A stretch of 64,000 bases of DNA from CAWIVH01 sp963839475. GTDB taxonomy: Bacteria; Acidobacteriota; UBA6911. This document shows positions 1 through 8,883 of this stretch, one piece after another. The stretch lies in assembly GCA_963839475.1 (NCBI GenBank), contig CAWIVH010000018.1, positions 62,001 through 126,000 of the forward strand. Reading direction: 5' to 3'. The notes under the pieces are model-generated. The model was not told the DNA's origin. It did no database searches and saw only the letters and a program-made list of their open reading frames with translations. The first letter of the stretch is position 1. Every line of letters starts with the position of its first letter. The position numbers and the translations under genes are program-made.

Positions 1-722
1 GAGTGGAGCTTTTTGGCAGCGGGAGTCAGTTGGCGGGTATCCCCCTGACCAACGACACGTCGACCGTTGTTTATTACCCCCACATCGCCGCCGACTCTCA
101 CTGGTGGACCGGTGTTCTTGCCTTCAATCCTGGAGAAGAGGCGGGCGACCTGGTCCTTACACCTTACAATGAAGATGGCCGGCCCCTGATAACTTTGAGC
201 CGCTCCCTGCTGGGCAAATCGAAATACATAGGGACAACAACGACGCTGGGATTGCCCGCGAATGCGGCGTGGTTCCAGATCGAATCAACCAAGCCCATCT
301 CCGGATTCGAATTATTCGGCGCCCAACAGGAAAGCCTCCTAGCAGGATTTCCGGGAACTGGTTTGAAAAGCAGGAATGCTGTCTTTCCCAAAAAAGAAAG
401 GGCAGGCTGGACAGGCATCGCCCTGGTCAACCTGGAGAATGATCCGGCGACGGTTTCGTTAAACGCCTATGACGACGCCGGAAGTGTCGTAACCTCCAAC
501 ACCTTCAGCCTGGGAGCTCACGCCAAGATGTCGAAATACGCCCAGGAATTCTTCGTGCAGGATATCGCCAGAGCCACTTATTTCAGCTATTCATCCGATA
601 AGTATCTGGCGGGATTCCAGCTCAATGGTTCGACAGACGGGACCATGCTGGACGCGCTCCCGGCCCGGTTGGAGAAGCAAGGCGCACCTGAAACCCAAAG
701 CCCAAAACAGCAGCGGAGCTGA
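1..722 (+). CDS. C-terminal part of a secreted beta-repeat protein (5' end outside window)
   Basis: The open frame is already running at the left edge, so this is the tail of a longer gene. About 240 residues are visible. They form two or three degenerate beta-rich repeats of roughly 110 residues. The opening 'ELFGSGSQLAGIP' matches a later 'ELFGAQQESLLAGFP', and 'WWTGVLAFNPGEEAGDL' matches 'GWTGIALVNLENDPATV'. Similar units form the C-terminus of the phosphatase-like protein at 2855-5707. Domains of this kind are common at the ends of secreted acidobacterial proteins and are probably surface or adhesion modules; that role is inference. No catalytic motif is visible in this fragment. The gene ends with TGA, followed by a hairpin-rich repeat. 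Confidence 0.75.
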   Translation, partial: VELFGSGSQLAGIPLTNDTSTVVYYPHIAADSHWWTGVLAFNPGEEAGDLVLTPYNEDGRPLITLSRSLLGKSKYIGTTTTLGLPANAAWFQIESTKPISGFELFGAQQESLLAGFPGTGLKSRNAVFPKKERAGWTGIALVNLENDPATVSLNAYDDAGSVVTSNTFSLGAHAKMSKYAQEFFVQDIARATYFSYSSDKYLAGFQLNGSTDGTMLDALPARLEKQGAPETQSPKQQRS

Positions 723-723
723 A

Positions 724-803
724 GGCCCGAAGGGCCGGAAGAGAATAGCCGGGGGCGCGAGCCCCCGGATTGATTTGTTCTCCGGACGAGCCCCGAAAGG
801 GGC
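724..803. repeat. REP-like extragenic element with three GNRA or short-loop hairpins
   Basis: Three compact GC hairpins lie in tandem between two genes. The first is GGCCC-GAA-GGGCC at 724-736. The second is an 8-bp stem at 749-756/761-768 closed by GCGA. The third is GCCCC-GAAA-GGGGC at 790-803. The arrangement resembles the extragenic palindromic repeats scattered through acidobacterial and planctomycete genomes, which are often mobilised by REP-associated (Y1) transposases. It may also stop transcription from the upstream gene. No transposase is nearby. The family assignment is from memory of the general pattern, not a search. Confidence 0.5.
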
Positions 804-837
804 GACAGGATGAATCTACTCCTGTTTTGATGGCATT

Positions 838-2376
838 CTAATGACCCATCCGTTTTTGGAAATAGGCAATCATCTCCTCCCGGTGGTTGTCGGTCCGGGA
901 CGGCACATTCGGTTGCCGGATCTCCGGAGCGTTTTCATCCAGATAGGGTTTGGCTGCAACATCTTGCGGGCGCCATGCAGCGATGGCCCGTATAAGTTCG
1001 CTTATCTCCCGATGGAACCGGGCATCGCCGTAGAGGTTGTTGATTTCGAACGGGTCCGCATCCAGATCGAAGAAGAGCGACCTCTCTGCCGGTTTGCGTA
1101 AAATCAGCTTGTACTGCTTCGTGCGGGCCATCCATTGGCCGGCGCTTTCCGAAAAAACAACCGTTCTTCGTGCTGACGTAGCCAGATTCAAACCGCGCAT
1201 CCCCGCACCAGGCCGCAGGCCAGCCTGGTGTAGTATGGTTGGCGCCAAATCCACCGTACTGGCCAGAGTGGTGTCCACCCGGCCGCGCGAAACACCCCGG
1301 GGATATTTAATGATGAGTGGCACCTTCACAACCGGGTCGTACATGAGATTGCCCTTTAAGAGGAGGTGATGGAACCCCATGTAATCCCCATGATCGGAAG
1401 TAAAAACAATGAGAGTGTTGTCGTAAAACCCCTTCTCTTTGAGAATACGCACCATTCGGCCGACGTGGAAATCGATCTGGGAAATGCTGGCATAGTAAAG
1501 AGCCGTAACGATTTTCAGCGCCCCCGCTGTGAGACTGGCGTGGGGGAAGTATCCTGCGCTGGTTTCGATGTCCCGCGCCAAAGGCTCCTCCGTCCAGCCG
1601 GGCAGGAGCGAGATTTGCGAGGGATCGTATTTGGAATCCCAGGGAGCCGGCGGGTCAAAGGGATGGTGCGGCTTGATGAAGCCGACCATCAGCAGGTTTC
1701 CCGATGGCGTCCAACGCCGCAGGGACTGAATGGCCCTCTCCGCAATCCATGTCGTTGAATGGTGCTGTTCCGGAAGGTTTGAACGGCGGGCCCCGAAGGA
1801 CTGCCAATACTCTTTTGTTGCTTTGGCGCGATATTCCGAACGTTGATCTTCAAGATCGAGTGCGTCGACCAGGTCCAGGGATTTCAAGTAGCGGTGATAA
1901 TCATCGTCAAATCGCCCGGGCCCATCCTGCTCCGCCAATTCCAACTCCTCGAATCCGACATCCAGGTAGGTCGGGGTAAAATGCATCTTCCCGACGGCTT
2001 TGGTACGGTACCCAGCCTTCTTGAGAATGGAAGGAAAGGTTTCAGTCCCCGGCCGGAGCGTCGCGCGGTTGCTGGATCCCTGGTGCTCGTGGGTCCAAAG
2101 GCCCGACAGGAAGGAATAGCGCGACGGGGTGCAAACAGGGTAGGGACAGAAAGAATTCGTGAAGCGCACTCCTTCACTCGCAAGCGCGTCAATGGCCGGG
2201 GTGCGGATTTCGCGGTTGCCATAAGCGCCGAGGCATTCCAAACGATGCTCATCGGTGTGAATGATCAGGATGTTGGGCTTTGCCGCGGCGTCCCCGGACT
2301 TCCGTCCGCCTCCCAAAACAGTCGCTGCGCCGGCGGCCGCTGCCTGTTGGATGAACTTGCGCCTATCTGTTTTCAT
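838..2376 (-). CDS. Tat-exported sulfatase (arylsulfatase family)
   Basis: This is a 512-residue type I sulfatase that hydrolyses sulfate esters, probably on polysaccharides, outside the cytoplasm. The N-terminus has a twin-arginine signal (TDRRKFIQQAAAAG). The alkaline-phosphatase-like fold starts with metal-binding H-T-D-E-H at residues 40-44. The active-site CTPSR at 82-86 is the C-x-P-S-R motif whose cysteine is converted to formylglycine. A later DHGDYMGFHHLLLKG supplies further metal ligands. The ATG at 2376 was chosen because it directly precedes the Tat signal; the frame stays open upstream to 2529 but that extension looks non-coding. No formylglycine-generating enzyme gene lies in the window. 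Substrate cannot be told from sequence. Confidence 0.93.
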   Translation of the reverse strand: MKTDRRKFIQQAAAAGAATVLGGGRKSGDAAAKPNILIIHTDEHRLECLGAYGNREIRTPAIDALASEGVRFTNSFCPYPVCTPSRYSFLSGLWTHEHQGSSNRATLRPGTETFPSILKKAGYRTKAVGKMHFTPTYLDVGFEELELAEQDGPGRFDDDYHRYLKSLDLVDALDLEDQRSEYRAKATKEYWQSFGARRSNLPEQHHSTTWIAERAIQSLRRWTPSGNLLMVGFIKPHHPFDPPAPWDSKYDPSQISLLPGWTEEPLARDIETSAGYFPHASLTAGALKIVTALYYASISQIDFHVGRMVRILKEKGFYDNTLIVFTSDHGDYMGFHHLLLKGNLMYDPVVKVPLIIKYPRGVSRGRVDTTLASTVDLAPTILHQAGLRPGAGMRGLNLATSARRTVVFSESAGQWMARTKQYKLILRKPAERSLFFDLDADPFEINNLYGDARFHREISELIRAIAAWRPQDVAAKPYLDENAPEIRQPNVPSRTDNHREEMIAYFQKRMGH

Positions 2377-2666
2377 CGCGATTTCCCGAAATACATGCAG
2401 CCAATTGAGCTGCTCATTCACAAATTCTAATAAAAGAGCCACAGACCGCTTTTGTATATCACAACGGGCAGTTTTTTGGCCGTTTACTTCCGCCATGCAG
2501 TTATCCGGGAAAACAGGGACGCCACCCAACTGCAGCTGCTGGAATGGGCCGGGAATCTAATGATGCTGAAATGCATGTAATTGGGCAGCGTCCAATTTCC
2601 CATATTTTTGGATCCGCCTGTAACCCTGGATGTTCGATTTTACGACAATACAACCAGACTGCCTGA

Positions 2667-2858
2667 GTGGAAGACTCAATGAGGAAAAGCCTGATCGTTT
2701 TGCTCGGCTCGGGGAACCCAGCTGCCGTAACCGTACAATATCTGGGAGACGACGGCATGCCTCTTTCTGTGGGTGGAAGTCGAAAAGGCAATGCATCCAA
2801 TTCGAATTCCAACCTTTCAGCGATTACGACTGCTACAATTTCTCGGGAGAAAAAATGA
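2667..2858 (+). pseudogene. remnant of an acidobacterial C-terminal beta-repeat domain
   Basis: One frame between the sulfatase and phosphatase genes encodes 'SGNPAAVTVQYLGDDGMPLSVG'-type sequence. It aligns with the last repeat of the downstream protein ('AGDPAAATLSFFGQDGSPLAVG', about 12 of 22 identical). A TGA at 2664-2666 stands directly before it, no signal peptide or full domain is present, and the frame ends at the start of the next gene. This looks like the leftover end of a deleted paralogue of the same repeat family, not a live gene. It could still be translated as a short leader peptide, but I see no good ribosome-binding site. Confidence 0.5.
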
Positions 2859-5707
2859 AGAAACGCACCCTGATTCCCCAGCTTCTGGCTCTGTGGTCCG
2901 GCATAACCGCCCTTTCATGGCTGCTTGCAGCATCCGACATCTTCATAGATACGGAGCTATTGGGCCGTCCGACAGGCACCTCCATTACGGTCAATGCCCT
3001 CGCCCGCAAGGATCTCGAAGTTTATTTTGAATACGGACCATCGACCGGCAGTTATGTTCTCCAGACCGATACGAATAAATATCCTGCAGAAACCCCGATA
3101 GAGGCTGTAATGGACAGGCTCGAGCCTGATAAGCAGTATTACTACCGGATGCGCTATCGAGAAACCGGAGCCACGGTTTTTTCAGCCGGGGAAGAACACT
3201 CCTTTCATACCCAGAGGCCACGCGGCAGCACATTCACTGTCGCCATTGAAGCCGACCCGCACATGGATGAAAACTCCGATCCGGAAACCTACCGTCTGAC
3301 GATGCAGAACGTGCTCTCGGAAAAACCGGACTTCCAGATCGACCTGGGCGACACCTTCATGTCCGACAAACTTTCCCAGCCCACTTATAAGGCGGTCCAG
3401 GACCGTGCGCTCCTTCTCCGATCGTATTACGATATCAATGGGCATTCGGTCCCGCTGTTCCTGACCCTGGGAAACCACGAAGGTGAATGGGGGAGCCGCT
3501 TGACCAACTCGGCGGAAAACCTGCCGGTGTGGGACACGCTGATCCGGAAACTTTACTATCCCAACCCCTTCCCGGACGGATTTTATAGCGGCGGCAGCAG
3601 GGAGGAAAAATATGTGGGATTGCGCGAGAGTTACTACGCGTGGGAATGGGGTGACGCGCTCTTTGTGGTCCTGGATCCTTATTGGTACACGGTGCAATCG
3701 CCGGATTTGAGCGGGGACTGGTCGCTTACTCTGGGCCGTGAGCAGTATGCGTGGCTGAAAGCGACTCTGGAAGGCAGCCGAGCAACTTTCAAGTTCGTTT
3801 TTTGCCACAACCTTGTAGGTGGATGGAACAAAAACGGCACGGGCCCCATGCGCGGTGGAGTTGAGGCGGCCAAATACCTGGAATGGGGCGGCTACAACCT
3901 GGACGACACCTGGGGCTTCGACAAGGCTCGCCCTGGCTGGGCGATGCCGATACATAAGCTGCTGGCCGCCAACAATGTGACCATCTTCTTCCATGGCCAC
4001 GACCATGTCTATGCGAAGCAGGATCTGGATGGGATCGTTTATCACGAGATTCCGCAGCCCAGCGCAAGAAATACCGAATTGGGCAATCGGGCGGCTTCTT
4101 ATGGCTATACCCAGGGCAAGCTCCTGGGCGGAACCGGTCATCTGCGCATGCGCGTGTCCCCCAGCGAAGTAACGGTGGATTATGTCCAGACCTGGACACC
4201 TCAAAATGAAACAGGCAGCCGGAAAAACGGACTGGTCGCGGACTCCTATACGATTGCTGCAAAAAACCGGACCAAGGCAAACCTGTCCGTTGCTGGCGGA
4301 GGTGCGGCAGACACCGCCACCGCCGGCGCAGCCTCCCCGCTCCAGTCAGGCTACGCAACCACGGCCATCGCCTCCGGCAGTGCGCCTTACGGAAACGCCG
4401 TCTTCAGCTTCGCACGCAATGGAACCACCGTAAGCGAAGCCGCCGTTCCCGCTTCACCGCCCGCTTCCGCCTCCAGGATCTTCGTCGACTGCGCCCTCCG
4501 TGTCGCTTCCGGCCCCGAACGCCTCCGCACCGCGCCCGTCGACATCTATACCGGAATCGCCGTCGTCAACCCCGGCTCCGCCGCCGCCAACATAACCTAC
4601 ACCCTGCGCAGCCTCGACGCTGAACCCCTTTCCGTCGGACACGGCACCCTTGCCGCAGGCGCACAGCGCGCCCGATTCCTTCACCAGCTCCAGGACCTCG
4701 CCCCGGATTTCACACTCCCGCCCGGCTTCGCCTCCACTACACGCTTCGGCTCGCTCGAAATCTCCTCCGATCAGCCGCTTTCCATCGCCGCCCTCCGCAT
4801 GACCGTCAACCAGCGCGACGATTCCCTCTTTACCACCGTGCCCGTCGCCGACCTCTCCCGCTTGCCTTCTTCCTCCACCGTCTTCTTCCCCCATGTCGCC
4901 GACGGAGACGGCTACGTCTCCACCTTCATTCTCCTCAACACCTCCAGCTCGCCTCAAACCGGCCTCCTGCGCTTCCTTACCGATACCGGCTCGCCACTCA
5001 CCATTCACCAGGTAGGCGGTACTGCTGACTCCTCTTTCCGCTACAGCATTCCTCCCGCCGGCACATTCCTCTTCCAGACCGACGGCTTCTCCACTTCCCT
5101 GCTCTCCGGCTCTCTCCAACTCATCCCCGACTCGGGCTCCACTTCCCCCGTCGGCGCCGGCATCTTCAGCAGAACCAGCAACGGCTTCCTCGTCACCGAA
5201 TCCGGTATCCCCTCAGCTTCGCCCGGCACTCACGCCCGCATCCATGTCGACATGACCAACGGCCATGATTCGGGACTCGCGATCGCCTCCACCTCTTCGT
5301 CCGACCTCCCCGTCACCCTCCGCGCCTTTCAGAGCGACGGCTCGACCGCCGCGGGATCCCAGGCCATTACCCTCACCGTCCCCGGCAACGGCCATACAGC
5401 CGCTTTCGTCCGCCAGTGGATCTCAGGATTGCCCGCCGATTTCAAAGGCGTGCTCGATATCTCCGCCCCCGCTCCCTTTGCCGCCCTTACCCTGCGCGCC
5501 CTCACCAACTCGAGGCAGGATTTCCTCATCACCACCTTCCCGATCGCCGACTGGACCCGACCGGCACCGGCCCCTGTACTCTTCCCCCACCTCGCTGATG
5601 GCGACGGATACAAAACCGAATTCATCCTCCTCAGCGCCGGCGACCCCGCCGCCGCTACCCTCAGCTTTTTCGGACAGGATGGATCCCCCCTCGCCGTGGG
5701 GAAGTAA
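2855..5707 (+). CDS. secreted purple-acid-phosphatase-like metallophosphoesterase with C-terminal repeats
   Basis: The protein has 950 residues. The signal peptide covers about 1-26, followed by a fibronectin-like PAP N-domain (27-120) and a calcineurin-type metallophosphoesterase domain (128-425). Metal ligands are visible as D134/H136, D163-x-x-D166, GNHE at 206-209, H318 and GHDH at 381-384. It probably cleaves phosphate esters at the cell surface. Residues from about 455 onward are beta-repeats ending in units of the 'FPHVADGDGY/FPHLADGDGY' type, as in the partial gene at position 1. The ATG at 2855 has GGGAGA five to ten bases upstream; the 75 residues that could be read upstream in frame are not protein-like. 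The repeat part has an extreme C-at-third-position bias unlike the catalytic part. The final repeat stops half-way, at 'SPLAVGK'. Confidence 0.9.
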   Translation: MKKRTLIPQLLALWSGITALSWLLAASDIFIDTELLGRPTGTSITVNALARKDLEVYFEYGPSTGSYVLQTDTNKYPAETPIEAVMDRLEPDKQYYYRMRYRETGATVFSAGEEHSFHTQRPRGSTFTVAIEADPHMDENSDPETYRLTMQNVLSEKPDFQIDLGDTFMSDKLSQPTYKAVQDRALLLRSYYDINGHSVPLFLTLGNHEGEWGSRLTNSAENLPVWDTLIRKLYYPNPFPDGFYSGGSREEKYVGLRESYYAWEWGDALFVVLDPYWYTVQSPDLSGDWSLTLGREQYAWLKATLEGSRATFKFVFCHNLVGGWNKNGTGPMRGGVEAAKYLEWGGYNLDDTWGFDKARPGWAMPIHKLLAANNVTIFFHGHDHVYAKQDLDGIVYHEIPQPSARNTELGNRAASYGYTQGKLLGGTGHLRMRVSPSEVTVDYVQTWTPQNETGSRKNGLVADSYTIAAKNRTKANLSVAGGGAADTATAGAASPLQSGYATTAIASGSAPYGNAVFSFARNGTTVSEAAVPASPPASASRIFVDCALRVASGPERLRTAPVDIYTGIAVVNPGSAAANITYTLRSLDAEPLSVGHGTLAAGAQRARFLHQLQDLAPDFTLPPGFASTTRFGSLEISSDQPLSIAALRMTVNQRDDSLFTTVPVADLSRLPSSSTVFFPHVADGDGYVSTFILLNTSSSPQTGLLRFLTDTGSPLTIHQVGGTADSSFRYSIPPAGTFLFQTDGFSTSLLSGSLQLIPDSGSTSPVGAGIFSRTSNGFLVTESGIPSASPGTHARIHVDMTNGHDSGLAIASTSSSDLPVTLRAFQSDGSTAAGSQAITLTVPGNGHTAAFVRQWISGLPADFKGVLDISAPAPFAALTLRALTNSRQDFLITTFPIADWTRPAPAPVLFPHLADGDGYKTEFILLSAGDPAAATLSFFGQDGSPLAVGK

Positions 5708-5760
5708 GAACAAAAAGAGATTCGCGTCAAAGCTCCGCCTCAGGCGCATCCGAGCTATAG

Positions 5761-5837
5761 TCTTGTGGGTCCGGGATTCATCCCAGGCTTGCCTAAATTA
5801 ATCCTTCCTCACAGCCTCAGAATCTTGTGGGTCCGGG
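5761..5837. repeat. 15-bp perfect direct repeat pair
   Basis: The 15-mer TCTTGTGGGTCCGGG occurs at 5761-5775 and again at 5823-5837, 62 bases apart, in the non-coding stretch after the phosphatase gene. The second copy lies just before the inverted-repeat element at 5841-5944. The pair may be the footprint of a small insertion or a local duplication. Confidence 0.6.
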
Positions 5838-5840
5838 CTT

Positions 5841-5944
5841 AACAGGGTGTCCAACGGTTGCCAATATCGGTAAAAATGCACCTGCAGAGTCCTTTGTTTT
5901 CATAAAGGAGTTTTAGCCAAAAATCAACCGTTGGACGCCCTCTG
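5841..5944. repeat. 104-bp inverted-repeat (MITE-like) element
   Basis: The arm at 5841-5860 (ending GTCCAACGGTTG) pairs with 5925-5944 (starting CAACCGTTGGAC), 17 of 20 positions. The interior is also roughly self-complementary: TCCTTT and AAAGGA form an inner stem around 5890-5909, and CGGTAAAA faces TTTTAGCC. No open frame of note lies inside. It could be a miniature inverted-repeat element or a long structured RNA hairpin. No target-site duplication is certain. The rest of the 5708-6195 gap holds the direct repeat above and no gene. Confidence 0.5.
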
Positions 5945-6195
5945 AAGCCTGGACCACATGTACAAAGATAAAAGGCATTTTGCTTGGACAGCAGAATGCC
6001 AACCTGGTTTGAAATAGCAGCAAAATCCGAATGAAAAGCCTAGTAAAATAAGCATCTGCCCAGAATGAATCCGGCTAATTTGGACTGCACTGGGATTCAT
6101 CCGGGACAGTGGACTGGAAACTCAGCCATCCGCTGGACAGTAACGCGCAAGCGAGGGACCATTCCAAATCTGAGGCGCAATTCTCGGAGCACTCG

Positions 6196-8095
6196 ATGAC
6201 CGCTGGATCTGAGGCGAAGAGGCCGGGCCGGTTATTCCGCGTGGCGCGGATGCTTGCTCTTGTCATCCTGCTCTGCGCCGCGCTTATTTACTTTTTCTAC
6301 ATTCTCCCGTTTTGGGGCGTCCCGTTTAACCGTTCCCGCCATGGCCGGGTGCCGCTGACCCCACCCTGGGCGCTGGAATGCTGGCTTTGGGAAGACGATG
6401 TCAACACTGCCGCCCGCGTGAACGAATTGCTGGAGGGTTACGCCAGATACGATTTACCGGTGCGTACCATTCTGATCGACAACCCCTGGAGCTGGCGCTA
6501 CAACGATTTCAAGGTGGATGAGAATCGCTATCCTGATCCTGCGGACTATTTCCGGCAACTCAAGAGCCAGGGATACAGGATCGTGTTGTGGATGACCTGC
6601 ATGGTCAACAGCCAGAATAAAGATACGCTCATCAAGGAAGCATCAGATTTCTACGAGGAGGCTCGATCCAAAGGATATTTGGCGGGCGACGGCTTCCAGT
6701 TCCGCTGGTGGAAGGGCAAGGGGGGCTTCATCGATTACAGCAATCCCAATGCGATGAAGTGGTGGCAGGAACTTCAGCAGCAGGTTCTGGATTGGGGTGT
6801 GGACGGATGGAAGTTGGATGGGACCGATACGTTCTTCTCAGGGAGCATCCTGAAGATCCCAGTTCCGTTCAATCGCACTTATTCGGGATGGATGACCACG
6901 CGGCAATACATGGATCACTACGCCCGTGACGAGTACCGGCACGGCTTGAGCCACAATCCGGAGTTTGCCATCCTGGTCCGCGCCATGGACCAGCGATGGA
7001 GCCACCCGGAAGGCTTCTCGCCCATCGATTCCGCTACGGTGACCTGGGTGGGCGACAACAACCACACCTGGGGGTTTGAGGACCGGGGCATTCAGGGAGC
7101 CATCTCGGACATTCTCGCGAGCGCAAAGTTGGGTTATTGCGTCATCGGCAGCGATGTGGCCGGCTACCATGGCAAAAGTAATCCCGAGGATGTCGGGCCA
7201 GCCACGGCGGCTTTGCTGGGGTCCTGGTCCAAGCCTGCGAGCGGCCAGGCCATGGCGCCTGGCCAGTTCGGTACTGCCTCTGACAATGACATTGCGCCCA
7301 ACGTTTATATTCGCTGGGCTGAGTTCTCGGCCTTCTGCGGCCTTTTCCTGAACGGAGGACACGGCGAACGGCGTTTGTGGAAACGCTCCCTGCCGGAGCT
7401 GGAAATCATCCGCAAGTTCTCGTGGCTGCATACCGAGCTGGTGCCCTACATGTATTCGTATGTGGTTGAGTGTCACAATGGCGCACCGCCGCTGATTCGG
7501 CCGCAGGGAAAGGGCAAGTTCCATTATCTATTCGGTAATGAACTGCTGGTCGCGCCGATTTATGCCGACAGGCTCAACTGGACTGTATCGCTGCCACCGG
7601 GCCGTTGGCGTTATCTATTCCACGACGATAGGGTCCTCCCGGGACCGGCGGAGATACCCCGGGAGTTTCCACTTGATGAATACCCGGTCTTCGTCCGCGA
7701 GGGCGCAGTCATACCGATGAAAGTCAGCCGGCCTTACGCAGGATTCGGAGATGGCGGTTCAGCCGGTTTCACGACATGGCTGGTTTATCCGGACGAACCA
7801 AAGCAAATTCACGCTGTGGCATCCCGAATCACATCCGAAGCCAGAGGCAACCACTCTCAAGGTGGATTCCGGCCCGACGCTCAGGCTTGAGTTCTCCGGC
7901 CGGCATGAGCCGCACATCCTCCGCATTTTTGCGCAGAACAAGCCGGCGCACGTGCTCCTGGACGGAGGGAAACTCACGGAAGGTGCCGCATGGCGGTACG
8001 ACTCCACTCAACACCGACTCATCATCAAGACCCGCGACTACGACCGGGGCAGCTATGAAATCATCACCCAACCGGAAGGCTTGCCCTCCAGGTAA
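6196..8095 (+). pseudogene. GH31-family glycoside hydrolase, frameshifted near the C-terminus
   Basis: A membrane-anchored glycoside hydrolase family 31 enzyme (alpha-glucosidase or xylosidase type, retaining). A signal anchor lies at residues 15-42, then a (beta/alpha)8 barrel with the nucleophile aspartate in G-W-K-L-D-G-T-D (D208). The 'VIGSDVAGYHG' segment and 'GELLVAPI'-like 'GNELLVAPIYADR' segment are typical. The first frame ends at 7890 after out-of-frame residues. The expected C-terminal beta domain ('KFTLWHPES...TTLKVDSG...LEFSG') continues in the next frame from about 7800 to 8095. One extra base in the AAA run at 7805-7807 would explain the switch. The ATG at 6196 has GGAG six bases upstream. 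The catalytic domain is complete, so a shortened protein might still fold. A sequencing error is possible. Confidence 0.85.
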
Positions 8096-8148
8096 AGCGG
8101 CAGTGCTCTTGGCAGGATTATAAGTAACTACCATCTTCATATTAGAGG

Positions 8149-8173
8149 GTCACTTTTATGATATCATGGTGAC
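8149..8173. promoter_or_regulatory. putative toxin-antitoxin operator
   Basis: GTCAC (8149-8153) and GTGAC (8169-8173) flank the perfect palindrome ATGATATCAT (8158-8167), 25 bases before the antitoxin start. Phd/YefM antitoxins bind such dyads to repress their own operon, so this is the likely autoregulatory site. That role is inferred from position and symmetry only. Confidence 0.4.
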
Positions 8174-8197
8174 TATTGAGTGAAAACCGGAGGGAAA

Positions 8198-8458
8198 ATG
8201 ATATCCGTAGGCATAAAGGAGCTGAAGGCAAAGCTGAGCGGGCATCTGGATCAGGTGCGCCGCGGCATGGAGATCGTCATAACGGACCGCGGCCAGGAAA
8301 TTGCTAAAATCATCCCTCTATCCCGCGAGCGGAGTGCTGTCAGGGGGATGACGGCCTCCGGCACAGCGACCTGGGCGGGCGGCAAACCCGTAGGACTGAA
8401 GGGAGTGAGAGTGAAAGGCGGGCCATTGTCCAAAACCGTTCTTGAGAATCGCAGATGA
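8198..8458 (+). CDS. Phd/YefM-type antitoxin
   Basis: An 86-residue antitoxin. The N-terminal half (ISVGIKELKAKLSGHLDQV) and 'MEIVITDRGQEIAKIIPL' match the Phd/YefM DNA-binding fold. The basic, glycine-rich C-terminus would wrap around the toxin. GGAGGG lies a few bases before the ATG at 8198, which decides the start over the GTG at 8180. The stop overlaps the toxin start as ATGA (8455-8458), so the two are translationally coupled. It neutralises the PIN toxin and probably represses the operon through the dyad upstream. Confidence 0.88.
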   Translation: MISVGIKELKAKLSGHLDQVRRGMEIVITDRGQEIAKIIPLSRERSAVRGMTASGTATWAGGKPVGLKGVRVKGGPLSKTVLENRR

Positions 8459-8883
8459 TTCTATATCTCGACACCAGCAGCCTGGCGAAGCTCTATGTCA
8501 CGGAAGCCTCCTCCGACCTCGTGCGAAGCTGGGCAGACGAAGCTGAGATACTCGCGACCTGTCGCATAGCCTTTCCGGAGATGATCTCGGCGCTCAACAG
8601 ACGCTTCAGAGCCGGTCATTTGACGAAATCCGAATACGGACTGATCTCCAGGACCTTCGCCGAAGAGTGGCGACAGTTTGCGGTGATTGATTTCGACGAG
8701 ATCCTGGCGGGCCGTCTGGCTGCAAGCCACGGTTTGCGCGGCTTTGATGCCGTGCATCTTTCTGCCGCCCTGCGGCTGTTCTCCGGTGGAAATAGTCCTG
8801 CCGTATTGTTTTCATCCTTTGATGACAAGCTGAATCAGGCCGCCGCAGCGGAGAAAATGGAGGTTCTGCTGCCGAGGCGATAG
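8455..8883 (+). CDS. PIN-domain ribonuclease toxin (VapC-like)
   Basis: A 142-residue PIN-domain protein, the usual VapC length. The acidic residues of the Mg-dependent nuclease site are visible: D6 in YLDTSSLAKLY, E42 in FPEMISA, and aspartates in GFDAVHLSAA and SSFDDKLNQAA. It would cleave RNA, typically tRNA or rRNA, when freed from its antitoxin. The partner here is Phd-like instead of the AbrB-type VapB, a mixed pairing that is common. The gene starts inside the antitoxin stop codon. No other TA module lies in the window. Confidence 0.9.
   Translation: MILYLDTSSLAKLYVTEASSDLVRSWADEAEILATCRIAFPEMISALNRRFRAGHLTKSEYGLISRTFAEEWRQFAVIDFDEILAGRLAASHGLRGFDAVHLSAALRLFSGGNSPAVLFSSFDDKLNQAAAAEKMEVLLPRR

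Noticed and set aside
3182..4204. 340-residue open frame opposite the phosphatase catalytic domain
   Set aside because: It is antisense to a clearly conserved enzyme domain and has no recognisable motif.
4454..5119. 221-residue open frame opposite the phosphatase repeat tail
   Set aside because: It is glycine/glutamate/alanine-rich low-complexity text produced by the C-rich coding strand; no ribosome site or domain is visible.
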